From Melampsora larici-populina 98AG31 (Eukaryota > Basidiomycota > Pucciniomycetes > Pucciniales > Melampsoraceae): 64,000 bases of DNA. The stretch's first letter is position 1; each line of letters starts with the position of its first letter. A program made the translations under genes and the position numbers. Positions 23,289 to 34,629 of this stretch are shown here, piece after piece. Location of the stretch: NCBI RefSeq assembly GCF_000204055.1, contig NW_006768808.1, positions 1 through 64,000 of the forward strand, written 5' to 3'. The notes beneath the pieces are model-generated. The model did not search any database, was not told the DNA's origin, and worked only from the letters and a program-made list of their open reading frames with translations.

Positions 23289-24767
23289 TCACTCTTCATA
23301 TTCCACAACCTCATCCTCATCAAAATAGATATCACTATCCACAACAAGTTCAATCGCCTGTCGCTGACAAACCACCCTTAAATTATTAATCTCTCTTTCA
23401 GAAAGAAATGGCGCTCCATTCCTAATCTCGAACTTTTTCAAATCAGTCCAAAGTTCAAGTTGGATTATATCTCCTAAATCTTGATTTCTGTAAAACGGAT
23501 TATCACTTAATAAGAGCCATGAGATGTGTTTTGAGTGTCAGAAAGCTTTTAAGAATTGAAGTGGTAAACAGCTATAGATTTCTAAAGTTTTTAGTTCAGG
23601 TAACTCGAATTGAAATTTATCATTTTTGATATCTTTAAGAATTGATGATGAATTCAAAGTGGGACGATGATGAAGTTCAGTGTTATGAAATACGAGAGTT
23701 GTTAAGGTCGATTTAAAAAGTTTTGTAAGACCATGTAAGACTTTTGCTGATACTCTTTCACAATCTAATATTGATAATGACTTCAATGGCGATTTCCATC
23801 TATGTTCATTCCAACTTGCATCCAAACATTGTACATCTTCTAATTCTAATTCAGTAAGATCAGTGAGTGAAGCGAGATGAATTCCAAGTGGAGAATAAGT
23901 GGCTTCTCCATCTTTCGTATCGTCCCAAGGGTTTGGATGAGTAGCAACAATCTTTGAACACGTGAAACTTTGAAGTTGAGAAAGGTCGGAGATCAAGTCT
24001 ACTATGAAGCTTTCAGTGTAAGAATATTTATCCATAAAGGATGATGTCAAACAAAGATGAGTAAGTGAAGTAAGTTGAGCAATCGGTTTCAAAGACAATT
24101 TTGGCATCTCTTTGGGAACTTTCCACTGGATCCTTCTAACATGATCTGAATGTTTTTTGATGATGCTGCCGAATATGAAGTTTATTTTATCTGGCTTAAA
24201 ACCTTTTAAATTGAAACTCTGGAATAATGAAATCATTCCATCGGTAACTGAATCATGAGGATGTGATGATGATGAAATAAAGAGATCGTGTACATACCTC
24301 AAACAGATGAGTACAACATATTTCATGGAATGAACGATCAACTCTGGCCAGTGATTTGATATCTTTTAAGGGAAGACCTTTGGGAGTGCAGGAGCGTACG
24401 GTATATAATCGGTGATATTTGACGCAGAAACACACAAACCAATAATTGTCAAATTGGTTGGGGACGATGGTGGATAGAATGATCAAATCATTGAACAAAG
24501 ATACTGACTGTGACTTTTATAAAGTTTTCGAAGACCTCGAAGGTCAAAATCATCATCATTCTCTAGATTTGAACCGGGCTTTGGCTTTGAGGATTTATGG
24601 TAGGTTGAAGGAAGATGATGTACCCAGTAGACAATCCGTCCTTTGATTTCGATTGGAATAGATGATAAATTGGCATGTTTAGGTGAAGACGTAGTTGAAG
24701 TTGTAGTCATTTTGCAACGTGAAGCTTCACCAGTTGATGCTATCGATGGATTGGAATTTCTCTTCAA
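23289..24767 (-). pseudogene. F-box/leucine-rich-repeat protein, disrupted
   Basis: Reading the minus strand, an F-box-like start (LSSIPIEIKGRIVYWVHHL) lies in 24767-24483. The second part (LKDIKSLARVDRSFHEICC) lies in an overlapping frame to about 24298, so the two need a frame change near 24490. An intron (donor GTATGT at about 24297, acceptor before 24218) leads into a long exon with irregular leucine-rich repeats: LTSLTHLCLTSSF, LASLTDLTELELEDVQCL, LKSLSILDCERV, LPELKTLEIYSCL. That exon meets an in-frame TGA at 23538-23540, then continues open in the same frame (HSKHISWLLLSDNPF) to an acidic end (DEDEVVEYEE) and TGA at 23289. F-box/LRR proteins are substrate receptors of SCF ubiquitin ligases. 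With a frame change and a premature stop this copy is probably a pseudogene, or a truncated protein if translated. Confidence 0.7.
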
Positions 24768-25145
24768 GTTTTTTTTCGATCGTGATGTATATTTTGAAGT
24801 TCTGATACATAGATTTTATTATCAATCTACATACTGACTTTCACTTGTCTTTTTTGACCAAATCAGATGACTCTGAGCCTCAACGGCTTTGTAGGTCGAG
24901 TCTCACTCGGCAGCTTATAAGCGGGATATGCAGGATCTTTAGGGAATATGCCCTTTTTTGAGTGGTTTGAAAGTGACACTGGGTAAATCTTACGCATGAC
25001 AGTCCGCACAGGTAACTTTGTTATCACTAGATACAGGAGAGACTGATAAATTCAAAGATAAATCGATAGAGAGTGAAATAATAATAATATGAAAGAATTA
25101 TCTCCAACTTGTTAATGTGATCAATGACTTGTACAGCGTACGAGG
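24768..25145. other. Intergenic, no gene recognised
   Basis: Upstream side of the F-box/LRR gene. No repeats or domains seen. Confidence 0.35.
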
Positions 25146-25547
25146 TTCTAATCTCGGTTCTTCGAGATTGGGATACCTTTACAACCTAAAGGGTCACAAG
25201 GTGTATGATGAAAGTTTAGATCGACATACGTCGGTTGAGCAATATTGGAAGCCGACTCACGATGGATGTTTAACAACTTCCCGCAATGGTAATTTCGGGT
25301 AATGAAGGTGGGGTCTTCCGGTTTGAAGTATTGACAATCTTGATAATTCTAATCTCGGTTCTTCGAGATTGGGATACCTTTACAACCTAAAGGGTCACAA
25401 GGTGTATGATGAAAGTTTAGATCGACATACGTCGGTTGAGCAATATTGGAAGCCGACTCACGATGGATGTTTAACAACTTCCCGCAATGGTAATTTCGGG
25501 TAATGAAGGTGGGGTCTTCCGGTTTGAAGTATTGACAATCTTGATAA
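25146..25547. repeat. Perfect tandem duplication of a 201-bp unit
   Basis: The segments 25146-25346 and 25347-25547 are identical as far as I can read them. The unit length is a multiple of three (67 codons). On the minus strand it encodes YQDCQYFKPEDPTFITRNY and continues to PISKNRD and a TAG, so the duplication keeps frame but each unit ends with the stop. The minus-strand frame 25615-25349 (88 residues from MQVLDFAFTY) reads into the first unit. I do not recognise the protein. Confidence 0.85.
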
Positions 25548-26511
25548 TACAAAGTCGCACATATATCGAGTAACGAGATATCAGTATAAGTAAATGCAAA
25601 ATCCAATACCTGCAAGAATTTGTCTACTCACTCCAAGTCGCTGGACCTATCTTGGAATACCAGTTGCACGTGACGCCTGTAATAATCCATGGGTGAAGTC
25701 GATCTCTTTCAGGATTTGTGATCGGCCAAATTTGGGATCTTGACGAGCTGCGCAGCGGCCTCGCAGCAGGCTGCGGCCAAATTTGACCTCTCATGTCTCT
25801 TCTTCGCGATCAAACCGGGCAAGCTTTTTAGCAAAGGTAGTAAACTTCAATGGTCAAGACATGATCCTCATTCAGATTGGGCGAAGGCTGGCGAAGGTCA
25901 CCGTTTTCAATTCGATTGTAGTACAACTTTCAAGGACCCTTCATAGTCCTTCACCCTTTTGGATCGAGAAAAAGGGTGTGGATCTGTCTTCCACGTGAAT
26001 CTGACCGTGCCACTCGGGATGACAAACCATTCCGGAGAGTTCAGACGCCACCTTCCGTTCTATGTACCGACCTATACCTCTGAAAAATGCATGAATTCTG
26101 AAACTCAATAGACTTCCTCGTGGCGGCGGCGAGGGGTCCACCAGCTCCTTCTAGCCTTATGCTTTGGCTAATCCTTTCACCGGTGGACTTCTCCAGGACC
26201 CTGGAAAGCGCCCATGGAGGTCAGTGACATAGATTGCGACCTTTTCGTGGCAATTTTTTTCAGAAGTCGGATTTCAACCTTTTGCGTGACCTTTTTTCTC
26301 ATTGTTTTTTAAAAAAATTGAATCAGTTGTGGTGGTTATTAATCTTTTGGGGCTCAATGATCAAAGGTAATCAATCTCTGAGCAAACAAAGACTCGGTGT
26401 TGGTAACTTGTTATCAACAAAGTGGAATGGGAAAGTTGGATTGTATTGCATGTGGTCTTGCAACTAACGGATCGGACTTTCTTCTCCAAGATCTACAGCT
26501 ATGACATCATA
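25548..26511. other. Intergenic, no gene recognised
   Basis: Several overlapping short frames on both strands, none with a domain. Around 25735-25790 the sequence is GC-rich (GCAGCGGCC words). Confidence 0.3.
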
Positions 26512-26689
26512 CAGTTGTCTCTGAAATAACCCATACCATTTTATGGAACCCAAAAGGTATGGGTTTTCATAGAGTATGTGTTATCACAATGGTCCTCTAG
26601 GCTAAAAAATGAAAATTATGGACCAAAAAAAGCATGGGTTGGGCCAGAGTATGTGTAAGAAGTGGTATGGGTTATTTCAAAGTCGACTG
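26512..26689. mobile_element. Small MITE, 178 bp, TA-flanked
   Basis: The inverted ends begin CAGTTGTCTCTGAAATAACC and CAGTCGACTTTGAAATAACC, with CATACCA continuing on both sides. TA is present at 26510-26511 and 26690-26691, as for Tc1/mariner-type insertions. No coding capacity. Confidence 0.75.
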
Positions 26690-26691
26690 TA

Positions 26692-27902
26692 TCTGTTGAC
26701 CACTACCAATCTCAACTTTCCTATCATTTTCACCTTTGTGAAAGTTTCTCTCATTATTAAGCTCACAGTCATATTCAATTATCACAACTCAAGCAAGATG
26801 TTTTTGTTTATAAAAAGGTTTCAAAGTAATCAAAGTTATTATTTTTCTGAAAAAATCTCCCATTTCATTGAAATAAAACTTCAAATGAGATATGGTGATT
26901 CTTCTGCCTACAATGATGCAAAAGTGATGGCCAAGAAGTTGGAAACCATATTCACTGAATATGAATCAGGTGGTGCTTCCAACCAAAAATCTATGACAGA
27001 GGTTCAATTGTCTTTAGCCAAGATTGTCCCTTATGATACACCAAACTGGTGCTGTCAATGGTTCAAGTCTGTGTTGGATCTTATCAAATCTGATAATGAT
27101 AATGATTGACCCATTCACATGAATGATGGAACAATAGCTACTAGACTTGTCATAGCAGATGACAATCCAGTATTTGTTTTTGAACTGTCTTCTAATCCAA
27201 GATTTCCAGAAGATATTCTCCTGGAAGGATGGAAAAACAATCAGGGAAGTCATTGACAAACACCCCAAATTTATATCCTTACACAAAAGGAGATTGATAT
27301 GGCTCAAACAGCAAGGAACCTGTTGGATGCCAAAAATGATAAAGAAAAAGGTAGATCTTCTCATGCTAGATATGCTCCTACTATTAATTGGAAGAAAAGT
27401 AACAAACAATTTAAAATTCACAAAACAGACATTGATTCCAAAGATTCTGACAACTCAGATGCTAAAATGGGTAAAAAGTTGAAAAAGTGGCATTGGTCAT
27501 CGAGATCTCAATCCGGTCCAAATTTGGAAAGCTCATATACTCAGGGAGCAATCAGATTTGCTAATGCTAAAAAAGGATACACATCTAGTCTTCCTATGGC
27601 AGTCAAAGGAATTAACAGATCAGTTAGACCACCTGATTTTCCTAAAACTTCATCTAAAGAAAGGTTGGAAGGAGAGTACATTAATTTACGCCATGTTAAG
27701 ATAGAATACATGGCTAAATAGAAAGATTATAATGTTCCTCTTACTTTGGATGGCTGTGATAAGATATACTTGCAAAAACTTATCAAGAAGGATTTCCAAG
27801 TTGTTACCACAATTTTGCAAAATATGCACAGTTTATTAAATATCCATGTCATTTCTCCAAGTGTCTTGGAAGAATGTGGATGGGAGAAGGGTCTCTTACA
27901 GA
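26692..27902 (+). other. Fragmented hypothetical coding region
   Basis: Plus-strand open stretches overlap in different frames: to 27109 (ending FKSVLDLIKSDNDND), 27159-27482 and 27299-27721 (ARNLLDAKNDKEKGRSSHAR, KKGYTSSLPMAVKGI), then a further open stretch after the TAG at 27719-27721 (KDYNVPLTLDGCDK). They look like pieces of one coding region broken by introns or mutations. I do not recognise the family; a transposon gag-like or rust-specific protein is possible. Confidence 0.3.
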
Positions 27903-30192
27903 GACTGTTCTGAGCCTGTAGTGTGACACTTGTACTTAAATATCTGTGACATATGCCTTGGGTACATCCTGAGCACTTGTGAGCATCAGGCTTGAGTCCT
28001 CACTTAGCAATCTATCTAGTTAGACTGAACACCCTCACTAGTCTCTTGCATCCTTCATGAGTCTGTTCCTAACAGAGACTTCTTGCTGTCCTGGTTAGGT
28101 TTTTGTGTGGATGGTGATAAAGCCACTGTTTGGATAACTTATTTGACCTGTTTTGTACATATAAGTCAGATTGAGAAACCTTCAAATTCAATGATCTGCA
28201 AATATAATTGAGTCACTCACTTTCTCAACTCCACTTGTGACCAATCCCTACATAGTTTAACCGGTGACTAACCCATCTGAAGGTAAGTTGTCTTTGCTTT
28301 TGGGAACAATGACTTGTTCCAAGCCATGTTCAGGCTTGATCTCACAATAGGAGCTCTTGGGTTCTTCCTCATCTTCTTGTTGCACAACTGCTCCATTGAT
28401 TTTGATGACTGGGATAGGCATTTGAACAATGGGTTGGGTTGTGGGTGACTTTGAGCTCAAGCTTGTTCAGTCTGTGCTTGACTGCTAATGCAAGTGTGTG
28501 ATAAACACATCACAAATTATTCTCTTGAGAATCCCAAAAGTATTGACTGGTTTAACGTTTTCTGAAGTTTGCAAGCAAGGAAGTCATGGCTGGCTGCTGA
28601 GTTTGTGGCTTAAGCTATCATGTAAATGAGATATATACAAAGGTAATGTTATGAAGTTCACTTGTGTGTAATGTATTTATGACTTCATGTTAAATGTTAA
28701 TACATTTCTGTCTTACTTGTTCTCTTTAAAACATATTATGATAAGTTAGTTTATATATTCTATTATGATTTGATTGTGGGATTGATCTTCTTTACCTTTC
28801 CTGATTCTTCTAACAATGCTATCAAGCTGTAAAAATCCATCTTATCATGTATAGATTTAACAGTTCATTTTGGAATACATATTGAATCACCAAAATCAAA
28901 CTTATCTTTGAGTGGAGCTGGTTTTGCATGATAAAGGTGCCAACTAGGCAAGTAACTAAGACACCATAGTAATCCCAAATTATTTGCTTGAATGTTAAAT
29001 GAATTGTCTTGAACTCCCAATTGTCATTGATACAGCATGTGGATACGCCAAGAAAGGCATATCAACTTCCCTTTGTAGTTCACCCAATGTGTATCAAGCA
29101 AAATTTACTTGAATTGTTCTTCAGGGTTCCAATTTCTTTGTCTTTGAGAGATCTACCCAACAATTTGGCTGAGTTGGCAAACCAAGTTTGATATTTTGGA
29201 ATAGCAGATGGGTTGGCCCATTAGAATGCAGCACTTAGTTTGTTGTGATTGAGATTGAGCCATGGCAGAGTGTGAAGTAGGATCCATAATACTATGACTT
29301 TGTTCAGGGTCTGACCAAATATTTCACAAACAATAATCATAGACTATGTTGAATACAATGAATCTTTGGACCTGTGCTCTTCTTTCCAAGTTGGAGTCAA
29401 GATATCACCATTTCCAACCACACCATGAGAACAACTAAAACATTTCCAATCCTCTTTACCTTTTCAAATTCACTGTGTCTGTAAGTTATAGTGATATGTG
29501 TGTCCATCCTTGTACTCTCCACAACACCAGTTGGGTTTCTTTGTACCAATACCCCTCTTACTCCTTTTAAGTGATCTTTCCAGTTGCTTTTCAAATTCGA
29601 AACATTGTGTCAGTAGATGAATCTATTTGATTTAATTTCATCAATCAAATAAATCATCCTTAACTTTAAATTTTTCCATAACTTTATGTGGGTCATTTTC
29701 AAAGAAATCAAATATATTCTAAACCTTGACTGTGTGTGTTTTTGCATGTGGGATCTCTGATTCCTCCTCCTACTTCTGATCTTGATTGATATTCATACTC
29801 TCCGGAACAATGATACTCTTTGGATCATATCATTTAAAAAAGACAAGAATTGGTAATTTGTCTATTTTGAATTGAGTTGAGGAAGTTAGAAGATCAGAAC
29901 CATACCTTTTGAAGGGCAGCATTGGCAAGACACTTTGGTATTTTTCCAGGAACTAAAAACTTTGTGTGTCTGTCTGAGCTACTTGAGAATCAGCAAGCCC
30001 TCCAAAAGAGCGCCAGGAGCCTTGTTTACAGGCTTGAGGTGATGGTAAAGGTTTGGCTTGGGTTGTCAGACTTGGCCAGCCTGTTTGGAATGAACTCAAT
30101 ACCTGAATATTTCCTTCAACCTTTACTTGAATCATCACTTTCATCTTCTGTGCCTCTTTGTGGACCAGGACACTCCAAGCTTTCCAGCCATC
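27903..30192. other. Gene-poor region, nothing recognised
   Basis: Only short frames on both strands, no domain matches, no tRNA-like fold and no clear terminal repeats. Probably old, decayed repeat DNA. Confidence 0.35.
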
Positions 30193-30477
30193 ACCCAGTC
30201 CTCAGTGAGTTGCGCCTACTCGCGCCCTGAGGTCTACTGTCTCTAGACTCTTCAGAGTCTACGTGAGACTGTGAGGACTCTCCCTCCCAGTTAGGACCAC
30301 CCTTACTTCCCGAGTCAGAGTGGTCCGTACGGGGCAGTGGCGCAGCCAGGCCTCAGAATTTGGTTCACGTGAACCAAATTCTGCCGATGGTTGGTTCGAT
30401 AAAACCAAGACATTTGGTTTGTTCGAACCAAGCCACCTATGGGGATGGTTCAAGCGAACCAACCCTCTTGGCTAACT
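30193..30477. repeat. Split direct repeat A, outer copy
   Basis: 285 bp, matching 30821-31105 with one visible difference (GTTCGAACC against GTTCAAACC). Contains the palindromic words GGTTCACGTGAACC and GGTTCG. Confidence 0.85.
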
Positions 30478-30588
30478 GCTACCATTGGGTCGGTGGGTGG
30501 GAGATTCTATATTGGAGTTTCATATCTCCAACTCCGAGTTCTTTGGTGATCATTTCGTTGTCATCTTCAGGGGGCGGGTGGTCGGGTT

Positions 30589-30820
30589 TTTTAGTGATTT
30601 AGACAAGATTTGACAAGAAGTCAATTGGACTTAGTTTGATTGATGAGTGATCAATCGAGCGTGAGGGGTTGAGTGAGTTCGTTGGCGGTGAAAATTTCTG
30701 CGTAGGAAATTTCACATTCCTTCAGTGTGTGGCCGCCTACCCGAACCACTCAGGGCTACCCTCAGCTCCACTAAGTCCCCCTGGGCTTGCGAACCAAGTC
30801 GTGCCTCCAGGGTTCTTCCA
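30589..30820. repeat. Split direct repeat B, inner copy
   Basis: 232 bp, matching 33972-34203 with one visible difference (CATTCCTTC against CATTCTTTC). It abuts copy A2 directly at 30820/30821. Confidence 0.85.
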
Positions 30821-31105
30821 ACCCAGTCCTCAGTGAGTTGCGCCTACTCGCGCCCTGAGGTCTACTGTCTCTAGACTCTTCAGAGTCTACGTGAGACTGT
30901 GAGGACTCTCCCTCCCAGTTAGGACCACCCTTACTTCCCGAGTCAGAGTGGTCCGTACGGGGCAGTGGCGCAGCCAGGCCTCAGAATTTGGTTCACGTGA
31001 ACCAAATTCTGCCGATGGTTGGTTCGATAAAACCAAGACATTTGGTTTGTTCAAACCAAGCCACCTATGGGGATGGTTCAAGCGAACCAACCCTCTTGGC
31101 TAACT
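30821..31105. repeat. Split direct repeat A, inner copy
   Basis: Second copy of the 285-bp repeat, directly after repeat B and 37 bases from the end of the truncated RT frame. Confidence 0.85.
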
Positions 31106-31141
31106 TACCCCCCAGAACTGTGAGGCCTAGGACTCCTCCCA

Positions 31142-31465
31142 CTAGACGACGAGAGGGGTAGCTCGGCGCCTGGCCTCTTCTCGTGCTAAGTTCTCTCTGA
31201 CTTCTGTCTCTGCCTCCTTTACTGACTCGTGGTTCTTTGGGCAGAAATACCGTCTACCATGGATCGGCTCTTCGGGTATTCCCTGGTCGAAGCCATGTTT
31301 GAAGCCTTCCAGGACGAACGCGTGCGTCTCTAGCAAATCTGCGTGTTTCAACTCTCTCCTCCACACGTCAAGTCGCATCTCGCATGTTACTCCTGTAGGC
31401 CATCTCTTTTGATTTATTTTTATCTCGAGACTTTTTACTCGCTGTTCCTTGGGTCTCTGGGGCAA
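31142..31465 (-). pseudogene. N-terminal fragment of DIRS-type RT protein
   Basis: 107 codons. WPTGVTCEMRLDVWRREL followed by LEGFKHGFDQGIPEEPI aligns with the start of the RT protein at 60105-61973 (WPCRARCEMNIEEWRRQL, then LDGFRYGFPQGIPDHRV). The frame ends ARRRATPLVV just where the internal deletion joins repeat A. No RT core remains. Confidence 0.75.
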
Positions 31466-31661
31466 GAGCGACTCATGGGTTGGTAGGGAATGGTAGGAGG
31501 GAATTGGGGAGTGGCTACAGGAGGGTCAGAATCATCATGTCAGGAACCGGCAAGGAACTCTCAAGGTTAACTCATAGTCGTCTAATTCGTGTGTTTCATT
31601 TCAAATTTGCTTCACACCTCAGACAGGACTGCCACACTTGTGGGCTTGGACAGTATACTCA

Positions 31662-33104
31662 CTAGTGTCTTGGACGACCACCTCTACCGTTAGATCGCCT
31701 GTTATCGTAGCGATTTGGACTTCTACTACGGCTTCTGCCTCGCTTCGAGTCTCTTCTATCACTACCTCTACCGCGGTCGTAGTCTCCTGATCTTCTACTG
31801 CTTGACTGTTCCTTCTTGTCTATCCACTTCCCCTCGGCCCTCAACTTAGCTTCCCACTGGTCGTTTGGTAGCCACGACTTCTTCTTACCCAGCGAAGATC
31901 CCTCTTCCACCCTCATCCCAGTTTTCTTCGATTGACCCGCGAATGGCCTCACTTTCGGTAAACCGGACTCCGGATCGAGGTGCTCTTTCGTGCCTCCCGG
32001 CGCATATGGGTTTGAGCGGATAGCTCTTTCACCGAAATTACTACACACTAATTTTACTTTGTCCAGGATCGTTCGCTGGATCTCTGATACGTTCACTATC
32101 TCGCCTCCAACCGTCGTTCTCATGACTCCTTCTCGCACTCGCTTACAGTAGCGGAGTGCCACCATCCAGCCCATCGTGTCTCTCAACTCCACCACTATTT
32201 CCTTATGGACCTTCAGGTTTTCAGCTAACGTTATCCAGCCTGCATCATGAATGTATCTCGAGAACAGGGTAAAGCAGTCTAGCCACTGCTCATACTGCAT
32301 TGTGAGTTCATCCATAGGCGGATCACCACCATACATCCTTAAATTTGAGCCGCCTTTGTTCAACTTTGACTCAGAAGGTGGTTCCGTTCCTTCTCTTGCT
32401 TGTTGATCGCGGATTAACCAGAGCTTGTCGAAAACGGGTAAAGGGATGTATGCCTTGAAGGTTCGGAGGTAGTGTGCTAACACTGGGCTGAGGGAAGGTA
32501 AGGATTTCTCTAACTGTCTGGTCTTGTCTTTTAACATCAATCTTCCATTCTCGATTACATCTCCGTTTGCTAACACCATCCGGCCTCTCCCTGATTCTAG
32601 CATAGCTTTCGCTCTGACGGCTTCATCTCCAACGGCTGGTTCAACTGCCGGCGATTGTCTTGTCGTTGCGACCTCTGCTATGGTTGAAGGAGATCGACCC
32701 TGTGTGTTGCCGTTATAGTTCCAACCTGAGGCGGGTTCGGCTCTAGACAGCAAGGTTTGTCGATTCCCGTCGACCGGCCGTGGGACTTCTCTGGGTTCCT
32801 GTCTGGTGCTCGAGGAGAAGTCAGAAAGGTTCTCTTGAATCAGTCGGTGTGGAGTGATTCGTCTCCCATGCGGTTGGTGAGGCCTGTCCGGAATTGGGGC
32901 CTGGTCTCGTACGCTAGGGGCGTAGTTGCTAGCCGGTTCGCTGGCAATCATCTCCGTAAGTTTTGCCAGAAGTGATGCTCCTAGTGTGATGTTCCCCTTC
33001 ACGTAGGCGTCATCCACCTGAGCTTGTAATAAAAGAATCCGGTCTCCTTGTGCTGTTACAGTCGAACAATCAACACAGCATCGTAAGCAACTGCTAACTC
33101 GCAT
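31662..33104 (-). CDS. DIRS-element gag-like protein (second exon)
   Basis: 480 codons open. The middle (RTFKAYIPLPVFDKLWL, TMQYEQWLDCFTLFSRYI, MGWMVALRYCKRVREG, NPYAPGG) parallels the ORF at 58449-59825 (VKGYVPISMFNKAWL, LTYGDWVTCFNLFVDYL, NWMVALRYDVMIRRQ, NPYAKGG). The C-terminus is Arg/Gly/Ser-rich (RSRSRSPNRYDN), as expected for nucleic-acid binding. It is probably joined to the upstream exon 33868-33438 by an intron starting at a GTAAGT donor (about 33437). Gag-like, with no catalytic motif. Intact in this copy. Confidence 0.7.
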   Translation of the reverse strand: MRVSSCLRCCVDCSTVTAQGDRILLLQAQVDDAYVKGNITLGASLLAKLTEMIASEPASNYAPSVRDQAPIPDRPHQPHGRRITPHRLIQENLSDFSSSTRQEPREVPRPVDGNRQTLLSRAEPASGWNYNGNTQGRSPSTIAEVATTRQSPAVEPAVGDEAVRAKAMLESGRGRMVLANGDVIENGRLMLKDKTRQLEKSLPSLSPVLAHYLRTFKAYIPLPVFDKLWLIRDQQAREGTEPPSESKLNKGGSNLRMYGGDPPMDELTMQYEQWLDCFTLFSRYIHDAGWITLAENLKVHKEIVVELRDTMGWMVALRYCKRVREGVMRTTVGGEIVNVSEIQRTILDKVKLVCSNFGERAIRSNPYAPGGTKEHLDPESGLPKVRPFAGQSKKTGMRVEEGSSLGKKKSWLPNDQWEAKLRAEGKWIDKKEQSSSRRSGDYDRGRGSDRRDSKRGRSRSRSPNRYDNRRSNGRGGRPRH

Positions 33105-33415
33105 TCTCGAACTTGGACACGCTCTTGGCTATAACCGCCTCGTAGCAACACCGATTAGCAGCTGGTACAGCTTGCCCATGTCACTCGACAGGGTCTCACG
33201 TGGACTTAATGTACTGCCACACACATCCTTCTGATGCCACGTCTCTCGTGCTAGTATCTTGACACACCAGGACGTTTGTCGATATGTAGACCGCCTTTCG
33301 CTCTAGACCGAGGGTTGTGTGCTCGTGTGTGCAATAACGAGAAGCAGGGGGGGTAGTGCAGCCAAGAAATTGTGTGTGGGACGGTATGTGGGGAAAAAAG
33401 AATTCAAACATGGGA

Positions 33416-33868
33416 CTAGGTGAGTGACTTACACAGATTCATATCATCATCTTTCATGCTCTCCTCCTCCTCGGAGGGAGAATCCTCTCGTTTCTCTTTC
33501 CCCTTGTTGACCTGGTCGTTTGGTTGCCAGGTACTGTCCTCCGTTTCCGATCTTAGGTCTAGTTCGAGTATTGCAACTCCGTCGAGGTTCTCCTCATCTT
33601 CTTCTGCGCTCCCTCCGGGCCGATCCGTTGGTAGTGCTAGGGAGGCTCCTCCTGTCGTCTGCGCTCCTGCCTTCGTCCTCTTAGGGTTCAGAGGCTCCTC
33701 TTCTATCGAATCTAGCAGTCCGGTTTGATTGGACCCCGTTGGTGCGTTGGATGGTCCTGCTAGTCCGGATGCTGTGGCGGCCGCGTTCGCTGCTGTTGAC
33801 ATAGCCCGCGTCACTCTCGCCAGATTCTCCTCCGCCCGTGCCAATCTTTCTTCCATTGACTTGTCCAT
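33416..33868 (-). CDS. DIRS-element gag-like protein (first exon)
   Basis: Begins MDKSMEERLARAEENLARVT, a probable coiled coil, then Ala/Gly- and Pro-rich sequence, then an acidic part (EEDEENLDG, SPSEEEESMKDDD). Near its end a GTAAGT donor suggests splicing to the 33104-31662 frame rather than translation to the stop at 33416. Confidence 0.6.
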   Translation of the reverse strand: MDKSMEERLARAEENLARVTRAMSTAANAAATASGLAGPSNAPTGSNQTGLLDSIEEEPLNPKRTKAGAQTTGGASLALPTDRPGGSAEEDEENLDGVAILELDLRSETEDSTWQPNDQVNKGKEKREDSPSEEEESMKDDDMNLCKSLT

Positions 33869-33971
33869 CGTATTCCTCTCGTGTTCCGAAATTTGAATTT
33901 ACTTGTGGTTTAGAGATTTGTGAAAAAACTTGGAGATTTATTGTAAAAACTTGATGGAATCAATGAGTTGA

Positions 33972-34203
33972 TTTTAGTGATTTAGACAAGATTTGACAAG
34001 AAGTCAATTGGACTTAGTTTGATTGATGAGTGATCAATCGAGCGTGAGGGGTTGAGTGAGTTCGTTGGCGGTGAAAATTTCTGCGTAGGAAATTTCACAT
34101 TCTTTCAGTGTGTGGCCGCCTACCCGAACCACTCAGGGCTACCCTCAGCTCCACTAAGTCCCCCTGGGCTTGCGAACCAAGTCGTGCCTCCAGGGTTCTT
34201 CCA
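33972..34203. repeat. Split direct repeat B, outer copy
   Basis: Second copy of the 232-bp repeat, at the 5' end of the element as read on the minus strand. Confidence 0.85.
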
Positions 34204-34627
34204 AAGCAAGCCAAAAATAAAACACAGTTCACTCTCTGCAGGACTGCAAGAACAGAGTTGGTCCATCATCTAGAACTTGCAATAATGAGGATAAGTTAAA
34301 GGTTTTGTTGGCACCAGAATCAAGGGGAACAACTGATGGTCCTGTCATACAAGACCAAAGAAAAAAACAAAGTAAATGAAAAAGGTAAAAGGTAAAAGGA
34401 AAAGAAAAAGTGGGTTGCTTTTTAGTCACTCTGGAAAAGAATGATTTATCTGGTTGTGCCCAAAGTTTGTTAGAAGATCTGTACAGGTAAATGGTCTGGT
34501 ATTTGTTTCATTGGCAATAAAGATTTGTTGCTTTTTCACATGAATTGGTAATTCCCCACCTGGAAAACAGACAAAAATCATCATACCCTTCACCTATCAA
34601 AAGCTTGCTACCCACAACTCACCAAAG
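34204..34627. other. Flank of the DIRS-order element, no gene recognised
   Basis: AT-rich, with an A/G-rich tract around 34360-34410. Nothing coding. Confidence 0.3.
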
Positions 34628-34629
34628 TA

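Larger units (their letters stand above)
30193..34203 (-). mobile_element. DIRS-order retroelement with split direct repeats, internally deleted
   Basis: Two different segments each occur twice. A is 285 bp (30193-30477 and 30821-31105) and B is 232 bp (30589-30820 and 33972-34203). On the minus strand the order is B, coding region, A, B, spacer, A: the split-direct-repeat layout known from PAT- and Ngaro-like members of the DIRS order. The coding region keeps two gag-like ORFs and only the first ~100 codons of the RT gene; RT, RNase H and recombinase are missing. The repeat copies differ by only one or two bases each, so the insertion is recent. Propagation would need enzymes from an intact relative. 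Confidence 0.8.

Noticed and set aside
25146..25547. CRISPR-like or satellite array
   Set aside because: Only two directly adjacent 201-bp copies with no spacers; this is a fungal nuclear context.
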